NCBI GenBank assembly: GCA_964035575.1
Contig: OZ037920.1
Span: forward strand, 992,001 to 1,056,000
Reading direction: 5' to 3'
DNA: 64,000 nt
DNA from: Rhynchopus sp. YZ270_cl-10
Lineage: Eukaryota > Euglenozoa > Diplonemea > Diplonemida > Diplonemidae
The notes below the pieces were generated by a model. It had not been told where the DNA came from. It saw only the letters and a list, made by a program, of their open reading frames with translations, and did no database searches. Made by a program: the position numbers and the translations under genes. Shown in pieces: positions 41,182-53,503 of this stretch. Position 1 is the stretch's first letter. Every line of letters starts with the position of its first letter.

Positions 41182-42876
41182 TGAAGCTGATTTTCGAATA
41201 CTTTATTTTTTGTTCGGGGAAATTCTTCAAGGAGCATGCGTCCATTAATGAGATGGACTGCAATTTTTTGTTGAATGGCAGCTACACTGAACCAACAGAT
41301 TACCAAAAAAAAAAAAAAAAACACACACACATAGTAAGTAAAAGGGGGAAAAGTTTTTCAGAAGAAAATCACTCCATTGGCTTCAGCGGAAATTAGCACT
41401 GCATAGCGAGAGTTGAGTTAATGGAAATTTTCACCTTGATAAACCACAAAACCCCAACAATCAAAATAGCCACAATTGTCGATGATTATTACCACCAACC
41501 CATGATTTTTTTTGTTTTTGTTTTGATTTTTGATTTTTGATTTTTGATTTTTGATTTTATTTTTTAATTGTTGTTTTGCTCGGCGAAACTCTGATCTGAT
41601 CTGCTCCAAACGGCTGTCCCACGTGAGATGTAGTAATCTTGCGGGACCAAATAAAAATCAGCAAAATGGGGAAATGGCAATACGCTTTTCCCCCTTTTTG
41701 TAGTGTTTTTCCATGTAGTTTCTGGCCAGATGTTTTTGCATTAAGTTTGCATTTTTAGAGGTGTTGCGTGTTGTATGCATACAGCACGTGGCCAACACTC
41801 TGTCCCCATGTTTACTCCCTTATCCCTTTACCCCTTTATCCCTTTTCTCCCCTTTACCCCTTTATCCCCACCGCACACATCTGTCCACTTGACACCCCTT
41901 TTATAATATCTGCTGTGTGTGCTCGTTTGGTGATTGCTTGGGATGACCAGGCAGCGCAAATATGCATGCGCAGCAAGAACAAGTCAGCGGTGCTGCATGG
42001 GTGTGTGTTGTGTGTTGTTTGTGTAGCTTTGTTATTGCTTCACCTCAACAAAGGGGGTTTATTTTCGCATTCTCTTTCTTATGTTAGCTTCCCAGTTGCT
42101 GATAGTTGGTACACACATTGCGTGTCTATAGCCTCGCTCTGTGCTTGCTTGCGGGTGTGGATGTGTGGATGTGTGGATTTGTGGTTCTGGGACAGTGTGC
42201 ACGTGTTCGTGTCGAGTGTTCCTCCGTTGTCCCTGCATTTCCGCGTCTGCCTGCAAAAAGGGTGTTTTATCACCGCCACTTTCACGTATACTGACCACTT
42301 TCTCACTCTTCTTACCTTTTTCTTGAGATCTGTGCGCCGTGAGGCGCATGTTTATTCCAAGGTTTCTTTCTTTCTTTCTCTCTTTCTCTCTTTCATTCAA
42401 TTAATTGCCCTCACCTTCTCCTACGCCACACACAGCGCTCTGTTGTGTCTGCCTTTGATTATCTCGTTGATGTGGTTTATCTTTTATCTTTTGTAAAGAG
42501 AGACACCACATCCCCACTCTTTTGCGGTGTGTGTCGTCCCCGGCACACCTTTTTCGTTTCTTTTCTGTTCGCTTCGCAACGTCTTCCCCCACCCCTTCAG
42601 CGAGCGTACCCTCCTCTCTCTTTCTCTTTTTCTCTTTTTCTCTCTACCCCATGTCAAGGATGCAGAAGAGGATGCACAGCTGCGCATCTTCCTCCAGCCC
42701 TTTTGATGGTTTTTTGGGGTTTTTGGAAAATTGAATACAAAAAAAAAAAGCTGCCCACACCCACACATGTTTTCGTCCTGCATCTGCATGCATCCCAACC
42801 ACCACCATCACACCACTACAATGCCACAGATTTGTTTATTCACTTTTGTTGTAAAAACAAAAAAGACAAGACAACA

Positions 42877-45291
42877 ATGCAGCTGCAAACATTCCTGCAG
42901 CTGTGCACAGCAGCAGCGCTGTCTGTGTGCTGCGCAGATGCACACAAGGTGGCTGTGTGCTCGTCGACAGCTGTGTCGCAGCCGGGGACAGTGACGTTCT
43001 GGTTTGCAACGTACTCGCACGGGAACAACCTGGTGAAGGACGCGGCACGTGGGCACATCAAGGCGCCTACAGGGGTGGTGACGACTGCGCCGTTTTCGAA
43101 CAAGTGCGATGTGGCGGTACCGCTGTCGTCTGGGGGCCTGCCGGTGTCTGCCGTGGCAGGCACACTTACGGACAACTGCCTGTCCCAGACAGTGACAGGC
43201 TCGCAGGGGCAGACGCTGTACACATACCCCGCAGACAGCACGTTGACCTGCTACGACGCAGGCACTGTCGATCTGTACGCAGTCGGGCGGACTGGGTCTG
43301 AGATACCGTTCATGTGCCATGGGGGGAACATTGCAGTGTGGTTCCCCGTGGTGGTGGAGGAGGCTGTGTCGGGCTCGTACGAGGTGTGGACGACAGACAC
43401 GGGGGCTACGCTGGACCCTACTAGCGGGTCCGACCCGTGCTCGATGGACGACGACCGCAGCTTCTTCCTGCCGGTGAGTGTCGCTCGCGGGAGGGCGTTG
43501 TGCAAAACACGGCCGGACGTGCCAGAGAACGTGGTGGCGTCCTCGCTGCTGCAGTGCGACGGGGCGGTGCACACCATCTCTGTGGGGATGCAGTGCAACG
43601 CGCAGTGCGAGCCAGGCTACCTGCCTGTGGGGGACCTTGTGTGCGAGGAGGACCCAACGAACAGTAGCCTCGCTGACTGGTCGACGTCGTTCTCGTGTGT
43701 GGCGCAGACCTGTGGCCTGCCGGACAGTGGGAACAACGCAGCCATCTCCTCCACGATTGTCGGTGTGTCGCCGCCGTGCACACGCTTCACGCCTGCTGAC
43801 GAGGAGTGCGCGTTTGAGTGCCTGGACACGTCGGGTCTGGTCGGTGTCGGGTACATTGCCTGCGACAGTATGGGTGACTGGCAGCCCGGCTCCAACTACT
43901 CCGGGTGTGTGGCGCCCACGCCGTCCCCTCCAACAGCGTCCCCTCCGACACCATCGCCACCGACACCTGCTCCTCCAACACTGTCACCACCGACACCGTC
44001 TCCTCCGACACCGTCACCCCCGACACCGTCGCCCCCAACACCGTCCCCTCCAACAGCGTCCCCTCCGACACCATCACCACCAACACCGTCACCACCAACA
44101 CCGTCCCCTCCAACACCATCACCACCAACACCGTCTCCTCCGACACCGTCCCCACCGACACCATCACCACCGACTCCAGCGCCTGAGACGCCTGCACCGC
44201 CAACACCAGCACCGGACACGCCTGCGCCAGACACACTCGCACCGCCCACTGAGGCACCTGAGACGAGTGCACCCCCCACACCAGCACCAGCGACACCATT
44301 CCCAGACACACCTGCACCCACACAGTGCACCACCCCAGACACGGCACCACTTACGTGCGAGGCGACGGCGTCTCACCAGTGTGCATGGCGTGTGGTGCAG
44401 TCTGGCCGCCTCCTGGCTGTTGGGTTCTCTGCAGACGGGAGCCGTGTTGCAACAGGGAGCGACGACGGGGTGCGTGTGTACGACAGCACGACTGGGGTGC
44501 AGGTGGCGAAGCTGGCGTGTGCGGACTTTGCGTCGTACGACGTGACGTTCTCGAGCGACGGTGCTCGTGTTGCTGTGGGTGGTGCCGGCGGGCGTGTTGT
44601 TGTGTGCGACGCTGTGACGGGGGCGCTGGAGGTGACACTGATGGACATGCGTGCGGTGGGGAGTGTGCCGGTGCGCCGTGTGCGCTTCACGGCCGACGCT
44701 CGCTTCCTTGTTGTGAGCGGTGGTGGGAGCGACATGCGCACACGTGTGTTTGACGTGATGTCGGGCTCGCTGGAGCCGGAGATTGTGATCCACAAGCACG
44801 CACGCGAGGTGGCGTTCTCTGCAGACGGGGCGCTGCTGGCCACGTCGTGGGGCACGGAGGTGGACGAGGTTGTGACGGTGTGGCGTGTGCGGAACGGTGC
44901 CAAGGTGGCGGAGCTGCCGTCGCGCTTTGCACGTGTGACGGCACTGTCGTTCTCTGCGTCTGGCGACGAGCTGCTGCGTGGGATGGACGACGGGACGGTG
45001 CGTGTGAGCAAGTGGGGCGGCGGGGTTGTGGGCGATGGTGCGGTGACGGAGCGCCTTGTGCTTGAGACGCAGACGAAGACTGTGTTTGACGCTCGGCACT
45101 CGCCAAACGGGGCACTGCTTGCTGCTGTCGGGGAAGGTGAGGTGACGGTGTGGCGTGCGGCTGGGGGTGTGGCACACCAGCTGTATGGGCACACGCGTGC
45201 AGGGCTCCCGCGTCTCGCGTTCTCACCTGGCAGCACACGCCTCGCTACAGCAAGCCACGACGGCACGCTGCTTCTGTGGGACCTGTTGTAG
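42877..45291 (+). CDS. Secreted WD40-propeller protein, array copy 9
   Basis: Shares the silent stalk variant (44274) and the four-heptamer spacer with copy 8, so these two units are sister duplicates. Its 3' poly-A run is one base shorter. Protein unchanged. Confidence 0.88.
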   Translation: MQLQTFLQLCTAAALSVCCADAHKVAVCSSTAVSQPGTVTFWFATYSHGNNLVKDAARGHIKAPTGVVTTAPFSNKCDVAVPLSSGGLPVSAVAGTLTDNCLSQTVTGSQGQTLYTYPADSTLTCYDAGTVDLYAVGRTGSEIPFMCHGGNIAVWFPVVVEEAVSGSYEVWTTDTGATLDPTSGSDPCSMDDDRSFFLPVSVARGRALCKTRPDVPENVVASSLLQCDGAVHTISVGMQCNAQCEPGYLPVGDLVCEEDPTNSSLADWSTSFSCVAQTCGLPDSGNNAAISSTIVGVSPPCTRFTPADEECAFECLDTSGLVGVGYIACDSMGDWQPGSNYSGCVAPTPSPPTASPPTPSPPTPAPPTLSPPTPSPPTPSPPTPSPPTPSPPTASPPTPSPPTPSPPTPSPPTPSPPTPSPPTPSPPTPSPPTPAPETPAPPTPAPDTPAPDTLAPPTEAPETSAPPTPAPATPFPDTPAPTQCTTPDTAPLTCEATASHQCAWRVVQSGRLLAVGFSADGSRVATGSDDGVRVYDSTTGVQVAKLACADFASYDVTFSSDGARVAVGGAGGRVVVCDAVTGALEVTLMDMRAVGSVPVRRVRFTADARFLVVSGGGSDMRTRVFDVMSGSLEPEIVIHKHAREVAFSADGALLATSWGTEVDEVVTVWRVRNGAKVAELPSRFARVTALSFSASGDELLRGMDDGTVRVSKWGGGVVGDGAVTERLVLETQTKTVFDARHSPNGALLAAVGEGEVTVWRAAGGVAHQLYGHTRAGLPRLAFSPGSTRLATASHDGTLLLWDLL

Positions 45292-46985
45292 TGAAGCTGA
45301 TTTTCGAATACTTTATTTTTTGTTCGGGGAAATTCTTCAAGGAGCATGCGTCCATTAATGAGATGGACTGCAATTTTTTGTTGAATGGCAGCTACACTGA
45401 ACCAACAGATTACCAAAAAAAAAAAAAAAACACACACACATAGTAAGTAAAAGGGGGAAAAGTTTTTCAGAAGAAAATCACTCCATTGGCTTCAGCGGAA
45501 ATTAGCACTGCATAGCGAGAGTTGAGTTAATGGAAATTTTCACCTTGATAAACCACAAAACCCCAACAATCAAAATAGCCACAATTGTCGATGATTATTA
45601 CCACCAACCCATGATTTTTTTTGTTTTTGTTTTGATTTTTGATTTTTGATTTTTGATTTTTGATTTTATTTTTTAATTGTTGTTTTGCTCGGCGAAACTC
45701 TGATCTGATCTGCTCCAAACGGCTGTCCCACGTGAGATGTAGTAATCTTGCGGGACCAAATAAAAATCAGCAAAATGGGGAAATGGCAATACGCTTTTCC
45801 CCCTTTTTGTAGTGTTTTTCCATGTAGTTTCTGGCCAGATGTTTTTGCATTAAGTTTGCATTTTTAGAGGTGTTGCGTGTTGTATGCATACAGCACGTGG
45901 CCAACACTCTGTCCCCATGTTTACTCCCTTATCCCTTTACCCCTTTATCCCTTTTCTCCCCTTTACCCCTTTATCCCCACCGCACACATCTGTCCACTTG
46001 ACACCCCTTTTATAATATCTGCTGTGTGTGCTCGTTTGGTGATTGCTTGGGATGACCAGGCAGCGCAAATATGCATGCGCAGCAAGAACAAGTCAGCGGT
46101 GCTGCATGGGTGTGTGTTGTGTGTTGTTTGTGTAGCTTTGTTATTGCTTCACCTCAACAAAGGGGGTTTATTTTCGCATTCTCTTTCTTATGTTAGCTTC
46201 CCAGTTGCTGATAGTTGGTACACACATTGCGTGTCTATAGCCTCGCTCTGTGCTTGCTTGCGGGTGTGGATGTGTGGATGTGTGGATTTGTGGTTCTGGG
46301 ACAGTGTGCACGTGTTCGTGTCGAGTGTTCCTCCGTTGTCCCTGCATTTCCGCGTCTGCCTGCAAAAAGGGTGTTTTATCACCGCCACTTTCACGTATAC
46401 TGACCACTTTCTCACTCTTCTTACCTTTTTCTTGAGATCTGTGCGCCGTGAGGCGCATGTTTATTCCAAGGTTTCTTTCTTTCTTTCTCTCTTTCTCTCT
46501 TTCATTCAATTAATTGCCCTCACCTTCTCCTACGCCACACACAGCGCTCTGTTGTGTCTGCCTTTGATTATCTCGTTGATGTGGTTTATCTTTTATCTTT
46601 TGTAAAGAGAGACACCACATCCCCACTCTTTTGCGGTGTGTGTCGTCCCCGGCACACCTTTTTCGTTTCTTTTCTGTTCGCTTCGCAACGTCTTCCCCCA
46701 CCCCTTCAGCGAGCGTACCCTCCTCTCTCTTTCTCTTTTTCTCTTTTTCTCTCTACCCCATGTCAAGGATGCAGAAGAGGATGCACAGCTGCGCATCTTC
46801 CTCCAGCCCTTTTGATGGTTTTTTGGGGTTTTTGGAAAATTGAATACAAAAAAAAAAAGCTGCCCACACCCACACATGTTTTCGTCCTGCATCTGCATGC
46901 ATCCCAACCACCACCATCACACCACTACAATGCCACAGATTTGTTTATTCACTTTTGTTGTAAAAACAAAAAAGACAAGACAACA

Positions 46986-49400
46986 ATGCAGCTGCAAACA
47001 TTCCTGCAGCTGTGCACAGCAGCAGCGCTGTCTGTGTGCTGCGCAGATGCACACAAGGTGGCTGTGTGCTCGTCGACAGCTGTGTCGCAGCCGGGGACAG
47101 TGACGTTCTGGTTTGCAACGTACTCGCACGGGAACAACCTGGTGAAGGACGCGGCACGTGGGCACATCAAGGCGCCTACAGGGGTGGTGACGACTGCGCC
47201 GTTTTCGAACAAGTGCGATGTGGCGGTACCGCTGTCGTCTGGGGGCCTGCCGGTGTCTGCCGTGGCAGGCACACTTACGGACAACTGCCTGTCCCAGACA
47301 GTGACAGGCTCGCAGGGGCAGACGCTGTACACATACCCCGCAGACAGCACGTTGACCTGCTACGACGCAGGCACTGTCGATCTGTACGCAGTCGGGCGGA
47401 CTGGGTCTGAGATACCGTTCATGTGCCATGGGGGGAACATTGCAGTGTGGTTCCCCGTGGTGGTGGAGGAGGCTGTGTCGGGCTCGTACGAGGTGTGGAC
47501 GACAGACACGGGGGCTACGCTGGACCCTACTAGCGGGTCCGACCCGTGCTCGATGGACGACGACCGCAGCTTCTTCCTGCCGGTGAGTGTCGCTCGCGGG
47601 AGGGCGTTGTGCAAAACACGGCCGGACGTGCCAGAGAACGTGGTGGCGTCCTCGCTGCTGCAGTGCGACGGGGCGGTGCACACCATCTCTGTGGGGATGC
47701 AGTGCAACGCGCAGTGCGAGCCAGGCTACCTGCCTGTGGGGGACCTTGTGTGCGAGGAGGACCCAACGAACAGTAGCCTCGCTGACTGGTCGACGTCGTT
47801 CTCGTGTGTGGCGCAGACCTGTGGCCTGCCGGACAGTGGGAACAACGCAGCCATCTCCTCCACGATTGTCGGTGTGTCGCCGCCGTGCACACGCTTCACG
47901 CCTGCTGACGAGGAGTGCGCGTTTGAGTGCCTGGACACGTCGGGTCTGGTCGGTGTCGGGTACATTGCCTGCGACAGTATGGGTGACTGGCAGCCCGGCT
48001 CCAACTACTCCGGGTGTGTGGCGCCCACGCCGTCCCCTCCAACAGCGTCCCCTCCGACACCATCGCCACCGACACCTGCTCCTCCAACACTGTCACCACC
48101 GACACCGTCTCCTCCGACACCGTCACCCCCGACACCGTCGCCCCCAACACCGTCCCCTCCAACAGCGTCCCCTCCGACACCATCACCACCAACACCGTCA
48201 CCACCAACACCGTCCCCTCCAACACCATCACCACCAACACCGTCTCCTCCGACACCGTCCCCACCGACACCATCACCACCGACTCCAGCGCCTGAGACGC
48301 CTGCACCGCCAACACCAGCACCGGACACGCCTGCGCCAGACACACTCGCACCGCCCACTGAGGCACCTGAGACGAGTGCACCGCCCACACCAGCACCAGC
48401 GACACCATTCCCAGACACACCTGCACCCACACAGTGCACCACCCCAGACACGGCACCACTTACGTGCGAGGCGACGGCGTCTCACCAGTGTGCATGGCGT
48501 GTGGTGCAGTCTGGCCGCCTCCTGGCTGTTGGGTTCTCTGCAGACGGGAGCCGTGTTGCAACAGGGAGCGACGACGGGGTGCGTGTGTACGACAGCACGA
48601 CTGGGGTGCAGGTGGCGAAGCTGGCGTGTGCGGACTTTGCGTCGTACGACGTGACGTTCTCGAGCGACGGTGCTCGTGTTGCTGTGGGTGGTGCCGGCGG
48701 GCGTGTTGTTGTGTGCGACGCTGTGACGGGGGCGCTGGAGGTGACACTGATGGACATGCGTGCGGTGGGGAGTGTGCCGGTGCGCCGTGTGCGCTTCACG
48801 GCCGACGCTCGCTTCCTTGTTGTGAGCGGTGGTGGGAGCGACATGCGCACACGTGTGTTTGACGTGATGTCGGGCTCGCTGGAGCCGGAGATTGTGATCC
48901 ACAAGCACGCACGCGAGGTGGCGTTCTCTGCAGACGGGGCGCTGCTGGCCACGTCGTGGGGCACGGAGGTGGACGAGGTTGTGACGGTGTGGCGTGTGCG
49001 GAACGGTGCCAAGGTGGCGGAGCTGCCGTCGCGCTTTGCACGTGTGACGGCACTGTCGTTCTCTGCGTCTGGCGACGAGCTGCTGCGTGGGATGGACGAC
49101 GGGACGGTGCGTGTGAGCAAGTGGGGCGGCGGGGTTGTGGGCGATGGTGCGGTGACGGAGCGCCTTGTGCTTGAGACGCAGACGAAGACTGTGTTTGACG
49201 CTCGGCACTCGCCAAACGGGGCACTGCTTGCTGCTGTCGGGGAAGGTGAGGTGACGGTGTGGCGTGCGGCTGGGGGTGTGGCACACCAGCTGTATGGGCA
49301 CACGCGTGCAGGGCTCCCGCGTCTCGCGTTCTCACCTGGCAGCACACGCCTCGCTACAGCAAGCCACGACGGCACGCTGCTTCTGTGGGACCTGTTGTAG
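46986..49400 (+). CDS. Secreted WD40-propeller protein, array copy 10
   Basis: Returns to the common allele (no stalk variant, three heptamers), so variant and common units are interleaved with breaks at 38.7 and 46.9 kb. Protein unchanged. Confidence 0.88.
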   Translation: MQLQTFLQLCTAAALSVCCADAHKVAVCSSTAVSQPGTVTFWFATYSHGNNLVKDAARGHIKAPTGVVTTAPFSNKCDVAVPLSSGGLPVSAVAGTLTDNCLSQTVTGSQGQTLYTYPADSTLTCYDAGTVDLYAVGRTGSEIPFMCHGGNIAVWFPVVVEEAVSGSYEVWTTDTGATLDPTSGSDPCSMDDDRSFFLPVSVARGRALCKTRPDVPENVVASSLLQCDGAVHTISVGMQCNAQCEPGYLPVGDLVCEEDPTNSSLADWSTSFSCVAQTCGLPDSGNNAAISSTIVGVSPPCTRFTPADEECAFECLDTSGLVGVGYIACDSMGDWQPGSNYSGCVAPTPSPPTASPPTPSPPTPAPPTLSPPTPSPPTPSPPTPSPPTPSPPTASPPTPSPPTPSPPTPSPPTPSPPTPSPPTPSPPTPSPPTPAPETPAPPTPAPDTPAPDTLAPPTEAPETSAPPTPAPATPFPDTPAPTQCTTPDTAPLTCEATASHQCAWRVVQSGRLLAVGFSADGSRVATGSDDGVRVYDSTTGVQVAKLACADFASYDVTFSSDGARVAVGGAGGRVVVCDAVTGALEVTLMDMRAVGSVPVRRVRFTADARFLVVSGGGSDMRTRVFDVMSGSLEPEIVIHKHAREVAFSADGALLATSWGTEVDEVVTVWRVRNGAKVAELPSRFARVTALSFSASGDELLRGMDDGTVRVSKWGGGVVGDGAVTERLVLETQTKTVFDARHSPNGALLAAVGEGEVTVWRAAGGVAHQLYGHTRAGLPRLAFSPGSTRLATASHDGTLLLWDLL

Positions 49401-51088
49401 TGAAGCTGATTTTCGAATACTTTATTTTTTGTTCGGGGAAATTCTTCAAGGAGCATGCGTCCATTAATGAGATGGACTGCAATTTTTTGTTGAATGGCAG
49501 CTACACTGAACCAACAGATTACCAAAAAAAAAAAAAAAAACACACACACATAGTAAGTAAAAGGGGGAAAAGTTTTTCAGAAGAAAATCACTCCATTGGC
49601 TTCAGCGGAAATTAGCACTGCATAGCGAGAGTTGAGTTAATGGAAATTTTCACCTTGATAAACCACAAAACCCCAACAATCAAAATAGCCACAATTGTCG
49701 ATGATTATTACCACCAACCCATGATTTTTTTTGTTTTTGTTTTGATTTTTGATTTTTGATTTTTGATTTTATTTTTTAATTGTTGTTTTGCTCGGCGAAA
49801 CTCTGATCTGATCTGCTCCAAACGGCTGTCCCACGTGAGATGTAGTAATCTTGCGGGACCAAATAAAAATCAGCAAAATGGGGAAATGGCAATACGCTTT
49901 TCCCCCTTTTTGTAGTGTTTTTCCATGTAGTTTCTGGCCAGATGTTTTTGCATTAAGTTTGCATTTTTAGAGGTGTTGCGTGTTGTATGCATACAGCACG
50001 TGGCCAACACTCTGTCCCCATGTTTACTCCCTTATCCCTTTACCCCTTTATCCCTTTTCTCCCCTTTACCCCTTTATCCCCACCGCACACATCTGTCCAC
50101 TTGACACCCCTTTTATAATATCTGCTGTGTGTGCTCGTTTGGTGATTGCTTGGGATGACCAGGCAGCGCAAATATGCATGCGCAGCAAGAACAAGTCAGC
50201 GGTGCTGCATGGGTGTGTGTTGTGTGTTGTTTGTGTAGCTTTGTTATTGCTTCACCTCAACAAAGGGGGTTTATTTTCGCATTCTCTTTCTTATGTTAGC
50301 TTCCCAGTTGCTGATAGTTGGTACACACATTGCGTGTCTATAGCCTCGCTCTGTGCTTGCTTGCGGGTGTGGATGTGTGGATGTGTGGATTTGTGGTTCT
50401 GGGACAGTGTGCACGTGTTCGTGTCGAGTGTTCCTCCGTTGTCCCTGCATTTCCGCGTCTGCCTGCAAAAAGGGTGTTTTATCACCGCCACTTTCACGTA
50501 TACTGACCACTTTCTCACTCTTCTTACCTTTTTCTTGAGATCTGTGCGCCGTGAGGCGCATGTTTATTCCAAGGTTTCTTTCTTTCTTTCTCTCTTTCTC
50601 TCTTTCATTCAATTAATTGCCCTCACCTTCTCCTACGCCACACACAGCGCTCTGTTGTGTCTGCCTTTGATTATCTCGTTGATGTGGTTTATCTTTTATC
50701 TTTTGTAAAGAGAGACACCACATCCCCACTCTTTTGCGGTGTGTGTCGTCCCCGGCACACCTTTTTCGTTTCTTTTCTGTTCGCTTCGCAACGTCTTCCC
50801 CCACCCCTTCAGCGAGCGTACCCTCCTCTCTCTTTCTCTTTTTCTCTTTTTCTCTCTACCCCATGTCAAGGATGCAGAAGAGGATGCACAGCTGCGCATC
50901 TTCCTCCAGCCCTTTTGATGGTTTTTTGGGGTTTTTGGAAAATTGAATACAAAAAAAAAAAGCTGCCCACACCCACACATGTTTTCGTCCTGCATCTGCA
51001 TGCATCCCAACCACCACCATCACACCACTACAATGCCACAGATTTGTTTATTCACTTTTGTTGTAAAAACAAAAAAGACAAGACAACA

Positions 51089-53503
51089 ATGCAGCTGCAA
51101 ACATTCCTGCAGCTGTGCACAGCAGCAGCGCTGTCTGTGTGCTGCGCAGATGCACACAAGGTGGCTGTGTGCTCGTCGACAGCTGTGTCGCAGCCGGGGA
51201 CAGTGACGTTCTGGTTTGCAACGTACTCGCACGGGAACAACCTGGTGAAGGACGCGGCACGTGGGCACATCAAGGCGCCTACAGGGGTGGTGACGACTGC
51301 GCCGTTTTCGAACAAGTGCGATGTGGCGGTACCGCTGTCGTCTGGGGGCCTGCCGGTGTCTGCCGTGGCAGGCACACTTACGGACAACTGCCTGTCCCAG
51401 ACAGTGACAGGCTCGCAGGGGCAGACGCTGTACACATACCCCGCAGACAGCACGTTGACCTGCTACGACGCAGGCACTGTCGATCTGTACGCAGTCGGGC
51501 GGACTGGGTCTGAGATACCGTTCATGTGCCATGGGGGGAACATTGCAGTGTGGTTCCCCGTGGTGGTGGAGGAGGCTGTGTCGGGCTCGTACGAGGTGTG
51601 GACGACAGACACGGGGGCTACGCTGGACCCTACTAGCGGGTCCGACCCGTGCTCGATGGACGACGACCGCAGCTTCTTCCTGCCGGTGAGTGTCGCTCGC
51701 GGGAGGGCGTTGTGCAAAACACGGCCGGACGTGCCAGAGAACGTGGTGGCGTCCTCGCTGCTGCAGTGCGACGGGGCGGTGCACACCATCTCTGTGGGGA
51801 TGCAGTGCAACGCGCAGTGCGAGCCAGGCTACCTGCCTGTGGGGGACCTTGTGTGCGAGGAGGACCCAACGAACAGTAGCCTCGCTGACTGGTCGACGTC
51901 GTTCTCGTGTGTGGCGCAGACCTGTGGCCTGCCGGACAGTGGGAACAACGCAGCCATCTCCTCCACGATTGTCGGTGTGTCGCCGCCGTGCACACGCTTC
52001 ACGCCTGCTGACGAGGAGTGCGCGTTTGAGTGCCTGGACACGTCGGGTCTGGTCGGTGTCGGGTACATTGCCTGCGACAGTATGGGTGACTGGCAGCCCG
52101 GCTCCAACTACTCCGGGTGTGTGGCGCCCACGCCGTCCCCTCCAACAGCGTCCCCTCCGACACCATCGCCACCGACACCTGCTCCTCCAACACTGTCACC
52201 ACCGACACCGTCTCCTCCGACACCGTCACCCCCGACACCGTCGCCCCCAACACCGTCCCCTCCAACAGCGTCCCCTCCGACACCATCACCACCAACACCG
52301 TCACCACCAACACCGTCCCCTCCAACACCATCACCACCAACACCGTCTCCTCCGACACCGTCCCCACCGACACCATCACCACCGACTCCAGCGCCTGAGA
52401 CGCCTGCACCGCCAACACCAGCACCGGACACGCCTGCGCCAGACACACTCGCACCGCCCACTGAGGCACCTGAGACGAGTGCACCGCCCACACCAGCACC
52501 AGCGACACCATTCCCAGACACACCTGCACCCACACAGTGCACCACCCCAGACACGGCACCACTTACGTGCGAGGCGACGGCGTCTCACCAGTGTGCATGG
52601 CGTGTGGTGCAGTCTGGCCGCCTCCTGGCTGTTGGGTTCTCTGCAGACGGGAGCCGTGTTGCAACAGGGAGCGACGACGGGGTGCGTGTGTACGACAGCA
52701 CGACTGGGGTGCAGGTGGCGAAGCTGGCGTGTGCGGACTTTGCGTCGTACGACGTGACGTTCTCGAGCGACGGTGCTCGTGTTGCTGTGGGTGGTGCCGG
52801 CGGGCGTGTTGTTGTGTGCGACGCTGTGACGGGGGCGCTGGAGGTGACACTGATGGACATGCGTGCGGTGGGGAGTGTGCCGGTGCGCCGTGTGCGCTTC
52901 ACGGCCGACGCTCGCTTCCTTGTTGTGAGCGGTGGTGGGAGCGACATGCGCACACGTGTGTTTGACGTGATGTCGGGCTCGCTGGAGCCGGAGATTGTGA
53001 TCCACAAGCACGCACGCGAGGTGGCGTTCTCTGCAGACGGGGCGCTGCTGGCCACGTCGTGGGGCACGGAGGTGGACGAGGTTGTGACGGTGTGGCGTGT
53101 GCGGAACGGTGCCAAGGTGGCGGAGCTGCCGTCGCGCTTTGCACGTGTGACGGCACTGTCGTTCTCTGCGTCTGGCGACGAGCTGCTGCGTGGGATGGAC
53201 GACGGGACGGTGCGTGTGAGCAAGTGGGGCGGCGGGGTTGTGGGCGATGGTGCGGTGACGGAGCGCCTTGTGCTTGAGACGCAGACGAAGACTGTGTTTG
53301 ACGCTCGGCACTCGCCAAACGGGGCACTGCTTGCTGCTGTCGGGGAAGGTGAGGTGACGGTGTGGCGTGCGGCTGGGGGTGTGGCACACCAGCTGTATGG
53401 GCACACGCGTGCAGGGCTCCCGCGTCTCGCGTTCTCACCTGGCAGCACACGCCTCGCTACAGCAAGCCACGACGGCACGCTGCTTCTGTGGGACCTGTTG
53501 TAG
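51089..53503 (+). CDS. Secreted WD40-propeller protein, array copy 11 (last)
   Basis: Same predicted protein. Its downstream spacer is the most diverged: six heptamers, poly-A one shorter, a C-to-T change near 55028 and two extra T just after, as expected for an edge unit that is homogenised less often. Confidence 0.88.
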   Translation: MQLQTFLQLCTAAALSVCCADAHKVAVCSSTAVSQPGTVTFWFATYSHGNNLVKDAARGHIKAPTGVVTTAPFSNKCDVAVPLSSGGLPVSAVAGTLTDNCLSQTVTGSQGQTLYTYPADSTLTCYDAGTVDLYAVGRTGSEIPFMCHGGNIAVWFPVVVEEAVSGSYEVWTTDTGATLDPTSGSDPCSMDDDRSFFLPVSVARGRALCKTRPDVPENVVASSLLQCDGAVHTISVGMQCNAQCEPGYLPVGDLVCEEDPTNSSLADWSTSFSCVAQTCGLPDSGNNAAISSTIVGVSPPCTRFTPADEECAFECLDTSGLVGVGYIACDSMGDWQPGSNYSGCVAPTPSPPTASPPTPSPPTPAPPTLSPPTPSPPTPSPPTPSPPTPSPPTASPPTPSPPTPSPPTPSPPTPSPPTPSPPTPSPPTPSPPTPAPETPAPPTPAPDTPAPDTLAPPTEAPETSAPPTPAPATPFPDTPAPTQCTTPDTAPLTCEATASHQCAWRVVQSGRLLAVGFSADGSRVATGSDDGVRVYDSTTGVQVAKLACADFASYDVTFSSDGARVAVGGAGGRVVVCDAVTGALEVTLMDMRAVGSVPVRRVRFTADARFLVVSGGGSDMRTRVFDVMSGSLEPEIVIHKHAREVAFSADGALLATSWGTEVDEVVTVWRVRNGAKVAELPSRFARVTALSFSASGDELLRGMDDGTVRVSKWGGGVVGDGAVTERLVLETQTKTVFDARHSPNGALLAAVGEGEVTVWRAAGGVAHQLYGHTRAGLPRLAFSPGSTRLATASHDGTLLLWDLL

